From positions 1 to 14,720 of the forward strand of contig JAIVWI010000068.1 of NCBI GenBank assembly GCA_048636595.1: a stretch of DNA of 14,720 bases. The letters are read 5' to 3'. Within the stretch, counting starts at the first letter, position 1; each line of letters starts with the position of its first letter. This document shows positions 5,255-12,317 of the stretch, one piece after another. The notes under the pieces were generated by a model. That model made no database searches, was not told where the DNA came from, and was given only the letters and a program-made list of their open reading frames with translations. A program made the position numbers and the translations under genes. Source of the stretch: JAJRRA01 sp048636595 (GTDB taxonomy: Bacteria > Pseudomonadota > Gammaproteobacteria > Xanthomonadales > SZUA-36).

Positions 5255-7111
5255 ATGTTCACCGATAATGTTACCTACCAGGACATTGCCACCATTTCCG
5301 GAGGCAAGCTGTCTGACATCAAGCCGGAGCAGCGCAAAGGCGCCCTGAAAGGCGCCCAAATCCTGGCCAGGAGCCTGCAACTGGAAGGTGTAGACGTTGT
5401 ATTCGGCTATCCGGGCGGGGCTAACCTGGAAATCTTCGACGTGCTGCGCGATTTCGGCATTCGCTGTGTCCGGGTTGAACATGAACAGGGCGCTGCCCAC
5501 GCTGCCCAGGGTTACGCCCGGGTCAGCGGCAAGGTGGGTGTGTGCCTGGCGACCTCGGGTCCCGGTGCGACCAACCTGGTCACCGGCATCGCCGATGCGA
5601 ACAGCGATTCAATTCCTATAGTTGCGATTACCGGTAATGTGCCGTCCCAACTACTGGGCAGGAACGCCTTCCAGGAAGTGGACATCGTCTCCATCGTCAA
5701 ACCCATCACCAAGCGGGCTTACCTGGTCGACCGCGTCGCCCGGATTCCGGCCGCGGTGCGCCTGGCTTTCACCCATGCTCTTGGCAACCGCCCGGGTCCG
5801 GTATTGATCGATATCCCCAAGGACATCCAGCAGCATTATCCGCGTGATCCGGATGGCAACTATGTTGAACCACGCATGCCGGCGGTGATCGAAGTGCCCG
5901 AAGAACCGGTTGGCGGCATGCACGACGACCAGTTGCAGGAGTGTCTGCGGCTGATCACGGAAGCGGAACGTCCCGTCCTTTACGTGGGTGGGGGTGTTGT
6001 ATCAGCCGGCGCCGAGTTGGAATTATTGGCCTTTGCCGAGAAACTCGGTGTGCCGCTGACCACGACCATCATGGGTCTGGGGGCATTTCCACCGGGGCAT
6101 CCCTTATGCATGGATGTGCTCGGCATGCACGGTGCAAAGTACGCCAATATCGCCGTCAACGAGGCGGACCTGGTGATCGCCCTGGGCGTGCGGTTCGATG
6201 ACCGGGTCACCGGCAAGGTCAGTGAGTTCATCAAACACGGCAAGATCATCCACATCGACATCGACCGTACCGAGTTGAACAAGAACAAGACCGTGACACT
6301 GCCGGTCTGTGCCGAGCTCAAGACGGCGCTGGCGCAGTTGATCACGGTGCAGCCAGGGGATCACCGCGAATGGCGCGAGTACTGCCAGGAATTGAAGGTC
6401 AAATTCCCGTACCCGGTGGCTGATAAAGAAGGCATCAGCCCCCAAAGAGCCATCGCCCTGCTGAGCGACATGACCTCGGGCGAGGCCATTGTCAGCCTGG
6501 GCGTGGGCCAGCACCAGATGTGGGCCATGCAGCATTACCGCGCCAAGCGCACCCGGTCTTTCCTGTCCAGTTCCGGATTCGGCACGATGGGTTACGGCCT
6601 GCCGGCCGCCATCGGCGCCAAGGTGGCTCAGCCGCAACGCCAGGTCATTGATATCGACGGTGACGGCAGTCTCAACATGACCATTCACGAACTCAGTACC
6701 TGCCGGCGCTACGGCATCGGCGTGAAAATCGTGGTCATCAACAACCAGTGGCTGGGTATGGTCCGCCAGTGGCAGGACATGATTTACGACGGCCACCGTT
6801 CCAATTCAGACCTGTCGGATCCCATATCGGAGGTCAAGGCCCGGGACGTCCAGGATGTCTACCCGGATTTCCCGGCCATAGCGCAGGGTTACCGGGTCAG
6901 GGCTGAGCGTGTTGCAGCGCCGGAAGATCTGGAGGCGGCATTTACCAGGATGCTGGCTGATCCCGACGAGCCCTACCTGCTGGACGTAATCGTGGAAAAA
7001 GAGGCCAATGTCTACCCGATGATTCCGGCCGGTGCTACCTACCGCGATATCATCATGAGTGATGAGGACCTGGAAGGCTTGTCAAAGGAAACTCAGGGTT
7101 CCAACATCTGA
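5255..7111 (+). CDS. ilvB: Acetohydroxyacid (acetolactate) synthase, catalytic large subunit
   Basis: A 618-residue ThDP/FAD enzyme condensing two pyruvates to 2-acetolactate, or pyruvate with 2-ketobutyrate, in valine/leucine/isoleucine synthesis. The N-terminal PYR domain has FGYPGGANLEIFDVL and the catalytic Glu77 in VEHEQGAAHA. The central FAD-binding region has MGLGAFPPGHPLCMDVLGMH (273-292) and ALGVRFDDRVTGK. The ThDP/Mg motif runs from GDGS (469-472) to NN (496-497). GMVRQWQDMIY (501-511), with Trp506 at the herbicide-site Trp position, marks an anabolic enzyme rather than a catabolic AlsS type. About 30 residues precede the usual start of the fold; no better start is seen downstream, and there is no clear ribosome-binding site. 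No ilvN or ilvC follows: the stop lies 2 bases from the end of convergent hoxW. It may use a regulatory subunit encoded elsewhere or work alone. Confidence 0.9.
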   Translation: MFTDNVTYQDIATISGGKLSDIKPEQRKGALKGAQILARSLQLEGVDVVFGYPGGANLEIFDVLRDFGIRCVRVEHEQGAAHAAQGYARVSGKVGVCLATSGPGATNLVTGIADANSDSIPIVAITGNVPSQLLGRNAFQEVDIVSIVKPITKRAYLVDRVARIPAAVRLAFTHALGNRPGPVLIDIPKDIQQHYPRDPDGNYVEPRMPAVIEVPEEPVGGMHDDQLQECLRLITEAERPVLYVGGGVVSAGAELELLAFAEKLGVPLTTTIMGLGAFPPGHPLCMDVLGMHGAKYANIAVNEADLVIALGVRFDDRVTGKVSEFIKHGKIIHIDIDRTELNKNKTVTLPVCAELKTALAQLITVQPGDHREWREYCQELKVKFPYPVADKEGISPQRAIALLSDMTSGEAIVSLGVGQHQMWAMQHYRAKRTRSFLSSSGFGTMGYGLPAAIGAKVAQPQRQVIDIDGDGSLNMTIHELSTCRRYGIGVKIVVINNQWLGMVRQWQDMIYDGHRSNSDLSDPISEVKARDVQDVYPDFPAIAQGYRVRAERVAAPEDLEAAFTRMLADPDEPYLLDVIVEKEANVYPMIPAGATYRDIIMSDEDLEGLSKETQGSNI

Positions 7112-7113
7112 AT

Positions 7114-7575
7114 CTACAGCTTGGATTTGAAGAACCGCAGCGCGCAATCCAGGTGGCGCTCTGCTTCGGGTGACAGCCCAAGGTGCAGGTCCCAGCTCGC
7201 TCCCTGGATCATCAACAGGTCCGCGCGGGGTTTCCTACCGTAGAGATCCTGGCAAAAATGCAGGATACCGCGGGGCGGCAGCACATGGGTCGTGAATTGA
7301 AAATCCTCCGAGGGTTCACATGGTTTCCATTGAAAGCCGCCGGGCAGTTCCCCTTTGTAGGAATCGATGAAGATGACACGTTGCGCATCGCGGACCAGGG
7401 CCGCGTCCTCGACCTGCAACTGGTAGCGGTATTCGAGCAGTCCCGCGAAGTCCGTTTTCTGCTCAATCTGGTCCAGAAAGGCCCAGCCGAGGCCATCGTC
7501 ACTGCGGCCGGAATTACCGATACCGAACAGGAGGGTTTGCGGTCCGATACCGGGCCAGTGGTCGTCTTGCATCAT
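7114..7575 (-). CDS. hoxW: [NiFe] hydrogenase maturation protease, HoxW-like
   Basis: A 153-residue member of peptidase family M52 (HybD/HyaD/HoxW). It binds the nickel of the precursor large subunit and removes its C-terminal tail. Motifs: FGIGNSGRSDDGLG (17-30; the family GxGNxxxxDDGxG, with an acidic metal ligand in the DD pair), VIFIDSYKGE (second acidic ligand), and a His in FTTHVLPPRGILHF (third ligand region). The frame is open upstream to 7677 inside hoxH, but ATGATG at 7575-7570 is the sensible start, 5 bases after the hoxH stop. The Shine-Dalgarno site is weak, suggesting translational coupling. As the last gene of the hox operon its substrate is almost certainly the HoxH upstream. 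Confidence 0.88.
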   Translation of the reverse strand: MMQDDHWPGIGPQTLLFGIGNSGRSDDGLGWAFLDQIEQKTDFAGLLEYRYQLQVEDAALVRDAQRVIFIDSYKGELPGGFQWKPCEPSEDFQFTTHVLPPRGILHFCQDLYGRKPRADLLMIQGASWDLHLGLSPEAERHLDCALRFFKSKL

Positions 7576-7580
7576 GTTGT

Positions 7581-9047
7581 TCAAGTGGCTTCTTTTACGT
7601 GCTTGGCAATGACCTTGCCTTCCGGATCCAGCACTTCCAGGATCAGCGGCATCTGGCCCATCGCGTGGGTAGCGCAACTCAGGCAGGGGTCGTAGGCGCG
7701 GATGGCCACTTCCACCTGGTTCAGCATGCTTTCAGTGATTTCCTTTTGCTGGTCCAGCACATTTTGCGCCACCCATTGCACCGCCCGGTTCATGGGTTCG
7801 TTGTTGTGGGTGGTGGAAACGATCAGATTGCACTTGGTAATGGCGCCTTTCTCATCTGCCTTGTAATGGTGCATCAGGGTGCCGCGCGGAGCTTCGATGA
7901 TGCCGATGCCTTCAGGCCGCCGGTTGACTTTGGGCCGCTCGACCACATCCAGGATTTCCTTGTCATGGAGCAGGTCCCTGATGGATTCCGCGCAATGCAG
8001 GACTTCGATCAGGCGCGCCCAGTGCGTATGCATCGTGTGGTTGTTGGGCTTGCCGTTGGTGTAGGCTTTGAACTCGCGCAACTCCTGGTTGGCCAGTGGC
8101 GTGGAAATGGAATCACAGACATTGAGACGGGCCAGTGGGCCTACGCGGTTCCAACCATCTTGCCTGCCAAGGTGCCGCAGGTACGGGAATTTCATGTAAG
8201 ACCACTTCTCGACTCCTTCACCGAAGTACTTGAGGTAATGATCACCATGCACATCGTTGAGGGTGGTTTCACCGTGGCTGTCGATGGCCCGTAAGCGGCC
8301 GTCGTAAAGTTCCAGGGCGCCGTCTTCGCCGACCAGGCCCAGGTGCCCTGACGGGTAGCTGGCGAAGGAGTCCAGCCATTGGTAATTCTTGTCGTGGTAG
8401 TCCTTCATGAACTCGATGACATCCTGCGACCACTGGATCATGGTATCGACTGAAGGTGTGTCAGTTTCTGTGAGGAAGTAATCACGCTCCTCGGGAAAGA
8501 AGGTCTTGTGCACACCACCCGGAACCGCGGTAATGCCATGGATCTTCTTGCCGGCGAGCGCCTTGATTAATTCCTGCCCGAACTGCCGCATCTGGATGCC
8601 TTTGCGGGCCAGGTCTTCATGCTCAAGGGCTACCGCGGCCACACTCCTTTTCTCGACCGGCGCATCCAGGCCGAACAACAGGTCGGGGGAGGCGAGGTAA
8701 AAGAAATGCAGCGCATGGGATTGAAATACCTGTGCGTAGTGCAGCAGGCGGCGGATCTTGGTCGCTGTCGGGTGCAGATCTTCCGGGTCCACGCCATAGA
8801 TCTGATCGATGGCCTTGGCCGCGGCCAGATGATGACTGACCGGGCAGATGCCGCACAGTCGCTGCACCAACAGGGGCGCCTCCCAGTACGGATGTCCCTG
8901 GATGAAGCGCTCGAAGCCACGGAATTCGACGATGTGGAAACGGGCCTGTTGCACCTTGCCGTTTTCGTCCATCTGGACCGTGACACGCCCGTGTCCTTCC
9001 ACCCGCGTTACGGGATCGATGGTGATCTTTCGGGTTGATTTGTTCAT
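7581..9047 (-). CDS. hoxH: [NiFe] hydrogenase large subunit HoxH
   Basis: A 488-residue catalytic subunit of a group 3d (bidirectional, NAD(P)-linked) hydrogenase, reversibly splitting H2 at a NiFe(CN)2CO site in the cytoplasm. The N-terminal RVEGHG motif contains Glu18. The L1 motif RLCGICPVSH gives nickel ligands Cys65 and Cys68; the C-terminal motif DPCLSCATH gives Cys455 and Cys458. The precursor should be cut after His461, releasing a 27-residue tail starting AMGQMPLILE. The DPCLSCxTH form and the length match HoxH of NAD-reducing soluble hydrogenases. There is no Tat signal or membrane segment. The start at 9047 lies 3 bases after the stop of the fused hoxUY gene, within one operon. Confidence 0.95.
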   Translation of the reverse strand: MNKSTRKITIDPVTRVEGHGRVTVQMDENGKVQQARFHIVEFRGFERFIQGHPYWEAPLLVQRLCGICPVSHHLAAAKAIDQIYGVDPEDLHPTATKIRRLLHYAQVFQSHALHFFYLASPDLLFGLDAPVEKRSVAAVALEHEDLARKGIQMRQFGQELIKALAGKKIHGITAVPGGVHKTFFPEERDYFLTETDTPSVDTMIQWSQDVIEFMKDYHDKNYQWLDSFASYPSGHLGLVGEDGALELYDGRLRAIDSHGETTLNDVHGDHYLKYFGEGVEKWSYMKFPYLRHLGRQDGWNRVGPLARLNVCDSISTPLANQELREFKAYTNGKPNNHTMHTHWARLIEVLHCAESIRDLLHDKEILDVVERPKVNRRPEGIGIIEAPRGTLMHHYKADEKGAITKCNLIVSTTHNNEPMNRAVQWVAQNVLDQQKEITESMLNQVEVAIRAYDPCLSCATHAMGQMPLILEVLDPEGKVIAKHVKEAT

Positions 9048-9050
9048 GGC

Positions 9051-10337
9051 CTAGTCGTATTTGAATTCACAATACAGGACGGAGAGATCCTGGCCGGACA
9101 ACAGGCTCAGGACCGATTTCCAGATGTGGTTGGCATCCGGTGGACAACCGGGAATGAAATAATCGATATCGACGATCTCACTGCAGGCATAGACTTTGTC
9201 GAGAATTTTTGGCAGATCTTCATGGTAGGGGACTACACTTTCTTCAGGCACGGAAGAAATACTGCCGAGGTAGGCCTCTTCCAGGCATTCGCCCAATGGA
9301 ACGGTGTTGCGCATGGCTGGCAGCCCACCCCAGATGGCGCACTCGCCAAATGCCACCAGCACATCGCATTTCTTGCGAAACTCCCTGAGCACTTCCACGT
9401 TATCGGTATTGCAGCACCCGCCCTCAATCAGGCCGATGTCACACTGCTTGGTGAACTCCTTGATGTCGTTCAGCGGTGACTTGTTCAACTCCACGATATT
9501 GATCAGGTCCAGCAGCTTCAGGTCAATATCCAGTAGTGACATGTGGCAGCCGAAACAGCCGGCCAGGGAAATGGTCGCGATGGTCTTCTTGCCTTCGGGC
9601 AGGATGATTTTCGGGTCTTTCAGCAGCGGTCCCGGCTTCTTCATCGACTGCATGTCGAAACGCCGTGCGCCAAAAGGCCTGGCGCGCCCTTCACCCCGCA
9701 CCATAATGGCCCCGGTCGGGCACAGGTTCATGGCAGCAATCGCCTCGCGCTCACTGAGCTTTCCCTCCTCGAGGTAATCGATACCCACACGGGTCTCGAT
9801 ACCCCGGTGGCGAAACGAGAACACCGCTTTGCCGTCATCGGTGAACACCTCTTTCACGCAACGCAGGCACTTGATGCAGCGGTTGTGCTCCATGATCATG
9901 CGCTTGGGGTTGAAATCGATCAGGCGATCCTTGAATAAATGCGGGAAGCGCGATTGCGTCAACCCCAGCTCATAACCCATGTGTTGCAAGTCGCAGTCGC
10001 CGCTTTTCTGGCAACCCGGACAGAAGTGGTTGCCTTCCGAGAACATCATTTCGACGATTGCCTTGCGCGCGTCGGTCAGTTCATCGGTTGTGACCTCCAC
10101 CACCATTCCGTCCCGCACCGTTTCCGTGCAGGCAGGACCCGCAACACCGTCGATTTTGCAGATACAGACGCGGCAGGTGCCCAGTGGTGGCTCGATGTCC
10201 TCGAAGTAACACAGGCTTGGAATGAAAAAGCCGTTCTCGTTGGCTACCTGCACCAGGTTGCGGCCGGGTTCCGTTTCAACCTGCTTGCCATCGATGGTGA
10301 TGGTGATTCGCTTCGATTTGGTTTTTGCTTTGCTCAT
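9051..10337 (-). CDS. hoxUY: Fused HoxU-HoxY: diaphorase Fe-S subunit joined to hydrogenase small subunit
   Basis: One continuous frame of 428 codons encodes two proteins that are normally separate. Residues 1-about 230 are HoxU (NuoG N-terminal type): plant-type [2Fe-2S] Cys43/55/58/70 with exact CX11CX2CX11C spacing; HFCPGCQKSGDC (His104, Cys106, Cys109, Cys115); and a [4Fe-4S] site at Cys154/157/160 and Cys206. The canonical HoxU ending PFGARRFD is followed by a Lys/Pro-rich linker (about 231-250). The HoxY half then has GCFGCHMSLLD (Cys261, Cys264), GECAIWGG (Cys333) and PGCPPD (Cys398), the proximal-cluster ligands. No stop lies between the halves, and no good Shine-Dalgarno site precedes the internal ATGs at 9653 and 9644. 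The ATG at 10337 is preferred over 10394, which would overlap hoxF by 35 bases. It links electron flow from HoxF to HoxH. Confidence 0.9.
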   Translation of the reverse strand: MSKAKTKSKRITITIDGKQVETEPGRNLVQVANENGFFIPSLCYFEDIEPPLGTCRVCICKIDGVAGPACTETVRDGMVVEVTTDELTDARKAIVEMMFSEGNHFCPGCQKSGDCDLQHMGYELGLTQSRFPHLFKDRLIDFNPKRMIMEHNRCIKCLRCVKEVFTDDGKAVFSFRHRGIETRVGIDYLEEGKLSEREAIAAMNLCPTGAIMVRGEGRARPFGARRFDMQSMKKPGPLLKDPKIILPEGKKTIATISLAGCFGCHMSLLDIDLKLLDLINIVELNKSPLNDIKEFTKQCDIGLIEGGCCNTDNVEVLREFRKKCDVLVAFGECAIWGGLPAMRNTVPLGECLEEAYLGSISSVPEESVVPYHEDLPKILDKVYACSEIVDIDYFIPGCPPDANHIWKSVLSLLSGQDLSVLYCEFKYD

Positions 10338-10359
10338 GAATGCGATACTCAGGGCCTGC

Positions 10360-12114
10360 CTAACTGCTGAACCGGTCGTATTCCCGGACAGCATCTTTCA
10401 GACTGAAGCCTTTACTCAGCCGTTCCGGGTTCTGGTTCACGATGCTTTCGAAGTACTCGGGAAACTTTTTCTGCGCTGTTAACAGGGCGTTCGGCGCTGT
10501 TTTGCCGAGGCCGCACCTGCAGGTCAGTTTCATGATTTCCCCCCATGACCTGACATCCTCGATGTCTGACTGGCGGGCCAGTTTTGCCGCAAACAGATCC
10601 AGCTTCCTTTCGATGATGAAGTTACCCGCCCGGCAGGGCGTACACAGCCCACAGGACTCGTGTTTGAAGAAGCTGGTGAAATTTCTGAGAATTTCCAGGA
10701 TATCCCGCTGCCGGCTGAAGATCATGAACGAGCCACCGCACGGCAGGTCGTCCAGGGCAATGACCCGCGTAGTTTCATCCATCGAAATGCATTCACCCGA
10801 CGGCCCGCTGACCTGGATGTAGTGCGGTCGGTCCGCACCGCATTTTTCCAGGATTTCAGCGACGCTGGTACCCCACTCGATTTCATAAATACCGGGCAGG
10901 CGGCAATCGCCCGACACGCTCAGCAGCTTGGTGCCCGGTGACGTCCTGGTGCCGGTTTGCAGGTAGCGGTCCGCACCCAGTTCCATGATCCGTGCCGCGG
11001 CACAGAATGTTTCGACGTTATTGACCACGGTGGGTTTTTGCAGGTAGCCCCTCTGGGTTGGGAAGAAGCGCTTATTGCGGGGCTCACCACGTTTGCCTTC
11101 CAGTGAGTTCAACAGGGCTGTTTCCTCGCCACAGACGTAAGCACCAGCCCCCAAAACAACGCGGATATCAAAATCGAATCCCTCGATGCCGGAAATGTCC
11201 ACGCCCAGCAGGTTCATTTTCCGGAAGTGCTCGATGGTGTGTTCCAGCTTGTCCTTCAGCCAGGTGTATTCGGCGCGCAGGTAAATGATGCCCTCGGTGG
11301 CGCCGACGGCATAGCCGGCGGTGGCCATTCCCTCCAGCAGCAGGCCTGGCATCGAGTTCATCAGCACCCGGTCCTTGAAGGTACCCGGCTCTCCTTCATC
11401 TGCATTGCAGACGATGTATTTGGGTTTTTCCGGTTCCTTGCTGCAAAACTCCCATTTCATCCCGGTGGGGAAGAACGCGCCGCCCTGTCCCCGCAAGCCG
11501 GACTTCTTGATTTCTTCAATTACTGCTTGCGGTGAGTGTTCCCGCAGCTTCGACACCGAATGACCGTGTTCATAGTCGCGCAGCAGTATGGCCTTGTCGT
11601 TTTCGGGAACGGAGCGAATGTGGTCGGGTACTTCATCGCAGATACCGGCCGCTGCAGCGCCCTGCTTCAACTGCGCCACGATTTCCTTGACCTTGATGCT
11701 GTTGAGGTTGGTGAACGGATGGAAATCGATCAGCGCCGCCGGTTCCAGGTCACTGAGCCCGATGCAGGCGGTTTCGAACAGTCCGAACTGGCCGCTGGGA
11801 TCGACGCCACCGATCGTTGCACCTGTTGCCATTTCGAAGGCTTCTTTGATCCGTTCGAATCCTTTGCACTCCGCGACAATGCTCCGGTTCAGGTAAATGG
11901 TGTGTTTGCCGGTGGGCAGGCGGGACAGGAAATGGTAGAAGGAGATCACACCCTCGACTTCGATGTAGGAGACATTCAGCGCTCGACTGCACGCCAGAAT
12001 ATGCTCTCCACTGATGTGGCCATGCTCATTCTGCACCTTCCACAGGTGGTCAAGCAGTTCGGTGCGCTCGAGGGTGAAGTCTTCGTTTGGAGTGCCGGAA
12101 GTACTGTACGCCAT
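10360..12114 (-). CDS. hoxF: NAD(H)-binding diaphorase subunit HoxF with degenerate NuoE-like N-terminus
   Basis: A 584-residue flavoprotein that exchanges electrons between NAD(H) and the Fe-S chain of the hydrogenase. Residues 1-about 150 are a NuoE/HoxE-like helical plus thioredoxin-like domain. Residues about 180-570 are NuoF-like: the FMN/NADH region GLRGQGGAFFPTGMKW (206-221), CNADEGEPGTFKDR (236-249), GAGAYVCGEETALLNSLEGK (322-341), and the [4Fe-4S] ligands in SCGLCTPCRAG (Cys488/491/494) plus Cys534 in CGLGKTAPNALL. In the NuoE-like part only Cys117 of the four [2Fe-2S] ligands seems kept: S121 replaces its partner and N76/A81 align with the first pair, with Cys83 shifted. So this domain probably holds no cluster. 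It is the first gene of the operon; the start at 12114 follows a GGCGGGA-like site. A separate hoxE is absent. Confidence 0.93.
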   Translation of the reverse strand: MAYSTSGTPNEDFTLERTELLDHLWKVQNEHGHISGEHILACSRALNVSYIEVEGVISFYHFLSRLPTGKHTIYLNRSIVAECKGFERIKEAFEMATGATIGGVDPSGQFGLFETACIGLSDLEPAALIDFHPFTNLNSIKVKEIVAQLKQGAAAAGICDEVPDHIRSVPENDKAILLRDYEHGHSVSKLREHSPQAVIEEIKKSGLRGQGGAFFPTGMKWEFCSKEPEKPKYIVCNADEGEPGTFKDRVLMNSMPGLLLEGMATAGYAVGATEGIIYLRAEYTWLKDKLEHTIEHFRKMNLLGVDISGIEGFDFDIRVVLGAGAYVCGEETALLNSLEGKRGEPRNKRFFPTQRGYLQKPTVVNNVETFCAAARIMELGADRYLQTGTRTSPGTKLLSVSGDCRLPGIYEIEWGTSVAEILEKCGADRPHYIQVSGPSGECISMDETTRVIALDDLPCGGSFMIFSRQRDILEILRNFTSFFKHESCGLCTPCRAGNFIIERKLDLFAAKLARQSDIEDVRSWGEIMKLTCRCGLGKTAPNALLTAQKKFPEYFESIVNQNPERLSKGFSLKDAVREYDRFSS

Positions 12115-12124
12115 GGAAAATCCC

Positions 12125-12140
12125 GCCGGTTGGAGCCGGC
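12125..12140 (-). other. Hairpin next to the hoxF ribosome binding site
   Basis: GCCGG (12125-12129), six-base loop, CCGGC (12136-12140). In the hoxF transcript the 3' arm abuts the GGGA upstream of the ATG at 12114, so the stem could limit ribosome access. It is only 5 bp long; a functional role is speculative. Confidence 0.25.
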
Positions 12141-12205
12141 TAAAGCGTGCTCCGATGGACTCCCGCAGACCATGATTCAGGTCAATTTAGACCCATCAGG
12201 CAAAT

Positions 12206-12234
12206 CTTTTAATCGATCCCTTGATTATCATCAA
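12206..12234 (-). promoter_or_regulatory. Possible hoxF promoter
   Basis: On the minus strand TTGATG (12234-12229), 17 bases, then TAAAAG (12211-12206): 4 of 6 matches to each sigma-70 hexamer at ideal spacing. The -35 is part of the FNR-type box, which would place that box in a blocking position for this promoter. A start further downstream, for example from TCTAAA at about 12191-12186, would put the box about 48 bases upstream of the start instead. No sigma-54 (GG-N10-GC) promoter was found. Confidence 0.3.
12221..12234. promoter_or_regulatory. FNR/Anr-type binding site
   Basis: TTGATTATCATCAA is a perfect match to the FNR/Anr consensus TTGAT-N4-ATCAA. It sits in the 203-base spacer between divergent hoxF and the MDR-family reductase gene, 107 bases from the hoxF ATG and 84 from the reductase ATG. 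FNR-type regulators bind such sites when oxygen is scarce, which suits an oxygen-sensitive fermentative hydrogenase. Direction and sign of control are not evident from the sequence. Confidence 0.6.
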
Positions 12235-12260
12235 CAAAACCTGCAGCATTTTTCTAAACG

Positions 12261-12289
12261 TTGTGAGAAGTAAGATACAAGGTTATATT
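12261..12289 (+). promoter_or_regulatory. Promoter candidate for the MDR-family reductase
   Basis: TTGTGA (12261-12266), 17 bases, TATATT (12284-12289): 4 of 6 and 5 of 6 matches to the sigma-70 hexamers. Transcription would start near 12296, placing the FNR-type box centre near -68. Confidence 0.4.
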
Positions 12290-12317
12290 CCCACCTCGGC
12301 TAATGGGAGACTGGTCT

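Noticed and set aside
5088..5348. Possible leader peptide ahead of the acetohydroxyacid synthase gene
   Set aside because: The frame starts upstream of the predicted transcription start (about 5178), runs into the ilvB coding region and is not enriched in runs of Leu/Val/Ile codons as an attenuator peptide would be.
6104..6796. 230-codon minus-strand frame inside the acetohydroxyacid synthase gene
   Set aside because: Its composition mirrors the antisense of GC-rich coding DNA, and the + strand carries unmistakable ThDP enzyme motifs throughout.
7599..8294. 231-codon + strand frame opposite hoxH
   Set aside because: Antisense shadow of the HoxH coding sequence, which has all catalytic motifs on the minus strand.
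11536..12273. 245-codon + strand frame opposite hoxF
   Set aside because: Antisense shadow of the HoxF N-terminal coding region; no domain is visible and it ends in the divergent promoter spacer.
12115..12317. Sigma-54 promoter for the hydrogenase operon, as in some hox clusters
   Set aside because: No GG-N10-GC element with the -24/-12 context was found on the minus strand of this spacer.
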